Part shown: one piece after another, positions 62,665 to 64,000 of the stretch
Layout: each line of letters starts with the position of its first letter
Position numbering within the stretch: the first letter of the stretch is position 1
From: Emcibacter sp048269205
GTDB lineage: Bacteria; Pseudomonadota; Alphaproteobacteria; Sphingomonadales; Emcibacteraceae
Assembly: GCF_048269205.1 (NCBI RefSeq)
Contig: NZ_JBLXJC010000004.1
Coordinates: forward strand, 62,001-126,000
Direction of reading: 5' to 3'
Length of the DNA stretch: 64,000 nt
The notes under the pieces: generated by a model
The model's input: the letters and a program-made list of their open reading frames with translations, nothing else
Databases searched by the model: none
Told to the model about the DNA's origin: nothing
Program-made: the position numbers and the translations under genes

Positions 62665-62952
62665 TTATTCCACGCCATATTTTTCATCGAGATCTCTCAT
62701 CATTTTTGTGTAGACAAAGATCAGTACGACAAAGACGTATATTGAGCCCTGCTGGGCAAACCAGAATCCCAGCTTGAAGCCGAAAAATTCGATGTTGTTG
62801 AGGGCGTCCACAAACAGAATGCCGGCGCCAAAAGAAACGATAAACCAGACGACAAGCAGCTTGAGCAGCAAACTGATGTTTGCTTTCCAGTAGCCTGCCG
62901 GATCTCGTTGTTTTGCAGGGCCTCCCGGGCCCATATTATCAGGTTGGGTCAT
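62665..62952 (-). CDS. DUF4212 protein, small subunit of the sodium:solute symporter
   Basis: 95-residue membrane protein with two hydrophobic segments (ISLLLKLLVVWFIVSFGAGI and the later SIYVFVVLIFVYTKMM) and the DUF4212 features DPAGYWKANI, GFKLGFWFAQQG and MRDLDEKYGV. Family members are always encoded just before a VC_2705-type symporter and are considered its small subunit. The start follows GGGAGGAT; an in-frame Met five codons upstream lies before that ribosome site. Co-transcribed with the symporter. Confidence 0.92.
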   Translation of the reverse strand: MTQPDNMGPGGPAKQRDPAGYWKANISLLLKLLVVWFIVSFGAGILFVDALNNIEFFGFKLGFWFAQQGSIYVFVVLIFVYTKMMRDLDEKYGVE

Positions 62953-63021
62953 GCTATATCCTCCCACTAGTTAGATTTCAGGACGATGGAAGTCTAACAA
63001 GTAAGTTCTCGGGCCGGATAG

Positions 63022-63035
63022 ACGACTTTAGTCGT
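63022..63035. promoter_or_regulatory. Predicted regulator dyad upstream of the DUF4212/SSS operon
   Basis: ACGACT-TT-AGTCGT is a perfect 14-bp inverted repeat containing CGAC-N4-GTCG, the same arms and spacing as the dyad before acs. It lies about 70 bases before the DUF4212 start. Flanking GTCTA is also shared with the acs site. A CrbR-like regulator is the natural candidate. Confidence 0.55.
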
Positions 63036-63057
63036 AGACGGGGGGTGCCCGGGTTTT

Positions 63058-63744
63058 CTACCAGGAAGGGCCGAGGTCGCCGAGGGTAACGTCTTCTCCC
63101 ATATGGGAAATCTGGGCCAGCAACAATTCGGCACAGGCCAGGGCATCGATGGCGGCATGATGGGCCTTGTAGGCGGGCAGGCCATAATCTTCCCGCAATT
63201 TCCACAGCCTCAGATCGCCGCTTTTGATGGGGGTATCCGACCTTTTGCGTTTGCGCAGTTCCATTTGCAGTGTGTCTACGGACTGGCAGTAGAGATCGGT
63301 CCAGAAGATTTCCTGGCAGGCCTCCTGAAGGAAATGTCGTTCGATATCGCATTTGTGCGCCAGAAGCACGCGTCCTTTCAGCGCCCCGAGGATTTTCCTC
63401 AGCGCCTGTTCCCGGGACAACCCCTCCGCCCTGACCTCGTCATCAGTGATCTGGTGGATGACGGCGCTCTCGCCGGGCACGGCCATGTCGGGCCGGATCA
63501 GGCAATGTTCCATGGTGGAAAGTTCGACTCGAAGACCTCGGATGACCACGAGGCCAAAACTCAGAAGCTGGTCCCGGCCCTTCTCCAGGCCGGTGGTCTC
63601 AAAATCCAGGGCCAGAAATTCAATTTCCCGCAGCGGAGCCTTTTCCGCTATTGCCGGGGCCTCCAGAAAAGCCCGCAGATCCGGGTCCCGGACTTTTTTG
63701 AGCGCCCGCCGGCGCCGGAACTGATAGAGCCAGTGTCTGAACAT
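63058..63744 (-). CDS. DnaQ-like 3'-5' exonuclease
   Basis: 228-residue DEDD exonuclease of the PolC/epsilon family. Exo I is FLALDFETTGLEKGRDQLLS (Asp and Glu metal ligands), Exo II lies around LLAHKCDIERHFLQEA, and Exo III has HHAAIDALACAELLL with the His/Asp pair. It overlaps by one base (TGATG) the gene upstream, a DUF294/CBS-type protein; this pairing occurs widely in Proteobacteria. It is not the replicative epsilon subunit by context. It probably degrades DNA or RNA ends or hydrolyses nucleotides in signalling or repair; unknown. Confidence 0.88.
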   Translation of the reverse strand: MFRHWLYQFRRRRALKKVRDPDLRAFLEAPAIAEKAPLREIEFLALDFETTGLEKGRDQLLSFGLVVIRGLRVELSTMEHCLIRPDMAVPGESAVIHQITDDEVRAEGLSREQALRKILGALKGRVLLAHKCDIERHFLQEACQEIFWTDLYCQSVDTLQMELRKRKRSDTPIKSGDLRLWKLREDYGLPAYKAHHAAIDALACAELLLAQISHMGEDVTLGDLGPSW

Positions 63745-64000
63745 CAGTAGATGCCGCCGCCGTAATCCCGGGACAGCCGTTCCTGTGCCCTGCGGACAAT
63801 TTCAAAGGCATCGCGCAGATGTTCCCGCTCCAGGGTGGAAAGTTCCTCCGGATTGACGAAGTTGTCCGCCTTGTCGCCTCTTTTGATCTGCCGGGCCTGG
63901 TGGCGGAAGCGAACTTCGGCAATGAATTCGTAGGCATCGCGCAGGTTGTTCGCATCCTCGGGCATCAGAATCTTCTTTTCTTTCAGCCGGACCAGACGCT
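63744..64000 (-). CDS. C-terminal part of DUF294/CBS-type nucleotidyltransferase-like protein
   Basis: The last ~85 residues of a gene that continues past the window edge; the frame stays open to base 64000. The stretch LRDAYEFIAEVRFRHQARQI followed by DNFVNPEELSTLEREHLRDA is the conserved helical C-terminus of DUF294_C proteins, which carry cyclic-nucleotide-binding, CBS and nucleotidyltransferase-like domains upstream. Its stop overlaps the exonuclease start by one base. Confidence 0.78.
   Translation of the reverse strand, partial: RLVRLKEKKILMPEDANNLRDAYEFIAEVRFRHQARQIKRGDKADNFVNPEELSTLEREHLRDAFEIVRRAQERLSRDYGGGIY

Noticed and set aside
1..64000. tRNA, rRNA, insertion sequences, integrases or prophage genes
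   Set aside because: I looked for transposase or integrase motifs, cloverleaf-like segments and long terminal inverted repeats and saw none; a dedicated search tool could still find a small RNA.

Overview
The window looks like chromosome of an aerobic, probably marine alphaproteobacterium. The evidence is a SUF operon of the alphaproteobacterial type, a 180-kDa NAD-glutamate dehydrogenase, a DUF1674 protein, the rsmB-rpe-heparinase-purH neighbourhood, a Rhodobacter-type RpoE/ChrR pair and several sodium-coupled transporters. An Emcibacter/Sneathiella/Kordiimonas-like lineage would fit, but that is inference. I see no rRNA, tRNA, CRISPR array, insertion sequence or prophage.

Layout. 1-2.3 kb: end of the suf operon (sufD-sufS-sufT-sufA). 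2.3-7.4 kb: patatin-like lipase, SixA phosphatase, sterol-desaturase-like hydroxylase, DUF1674 protein, HtpX. 7.5-13 kb: rsmB, rpe, heparinase II/III-like protein, purH. 13-19 kb: giant NAD-GDH and a PAS protein (minus strand). 19.3-22 kb: NSS and NhaC sodium transporters. 22.3-24.4 kb: a reductive-dehalogenase-like double-domain Fe-S protein. 24.4-28.5 kb: a four-gene glycosyltransferase/membrane-protein operon. 28.9-31.4 kb: GTP-type PEP carboxykinase and UbiX.

31.4-37.6 kb is a lipid/oxidative-stress regulon: an ECF sigma factor and a ChrR-type anti-sigma, divergent from an amine-oxidase-like flavoprotein, a DUF1365 protein, a cyclopropane-fatty-acid-synthase-like methyltransferase and a DUF3833 protein, with a convergent SDR gene. 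Three promoters share TGATC(C/T)-N18-TA(A/T)CAG, matching the R. sphaeroides RpoE (singlet oxygen) type. The anti-sigma lacks the N-terminal zinc ligands known from ChrR but keeps its cupin metal site.

37.8-48.2 kb is a probable catabolic locus: aldehyde dehydrogenase, hydantoinase/oxoprolinase-family protein, DUF917 protein, a large MalT-like LuxR regulator, an Asp/Glu/hydantoin racemase and a TonB-dependent receptor. Three 18-bp sites of the form ACTA-N7-TGGTAGT lie before the hydantoinase, racemase and receptor genes, probably operators for the local regulator.

48.5-50.8 kb: a PEP-CTERM surface protein built from Asn/Thr/Gly repeats, preceded by a clear sigma-54 promoter and a perfect 31-bp palindrome about 100 bp upstream. 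50.9-54 kb: LysR/AzoR pair and a DcaP-like porin. 54.2-63 kb: an acetate module with acetyl-CoA synthetase, a CrbR-like response regulator, a CrbS-like transporter-kinase and the DUF4212/SSS symporter pair; a dyad CGAC-N4-GTCG lies before both acs and the transporter. The window ends in a DnaQ-like exonuclease and the C-terminus of a DUF294/CBS-type protein.
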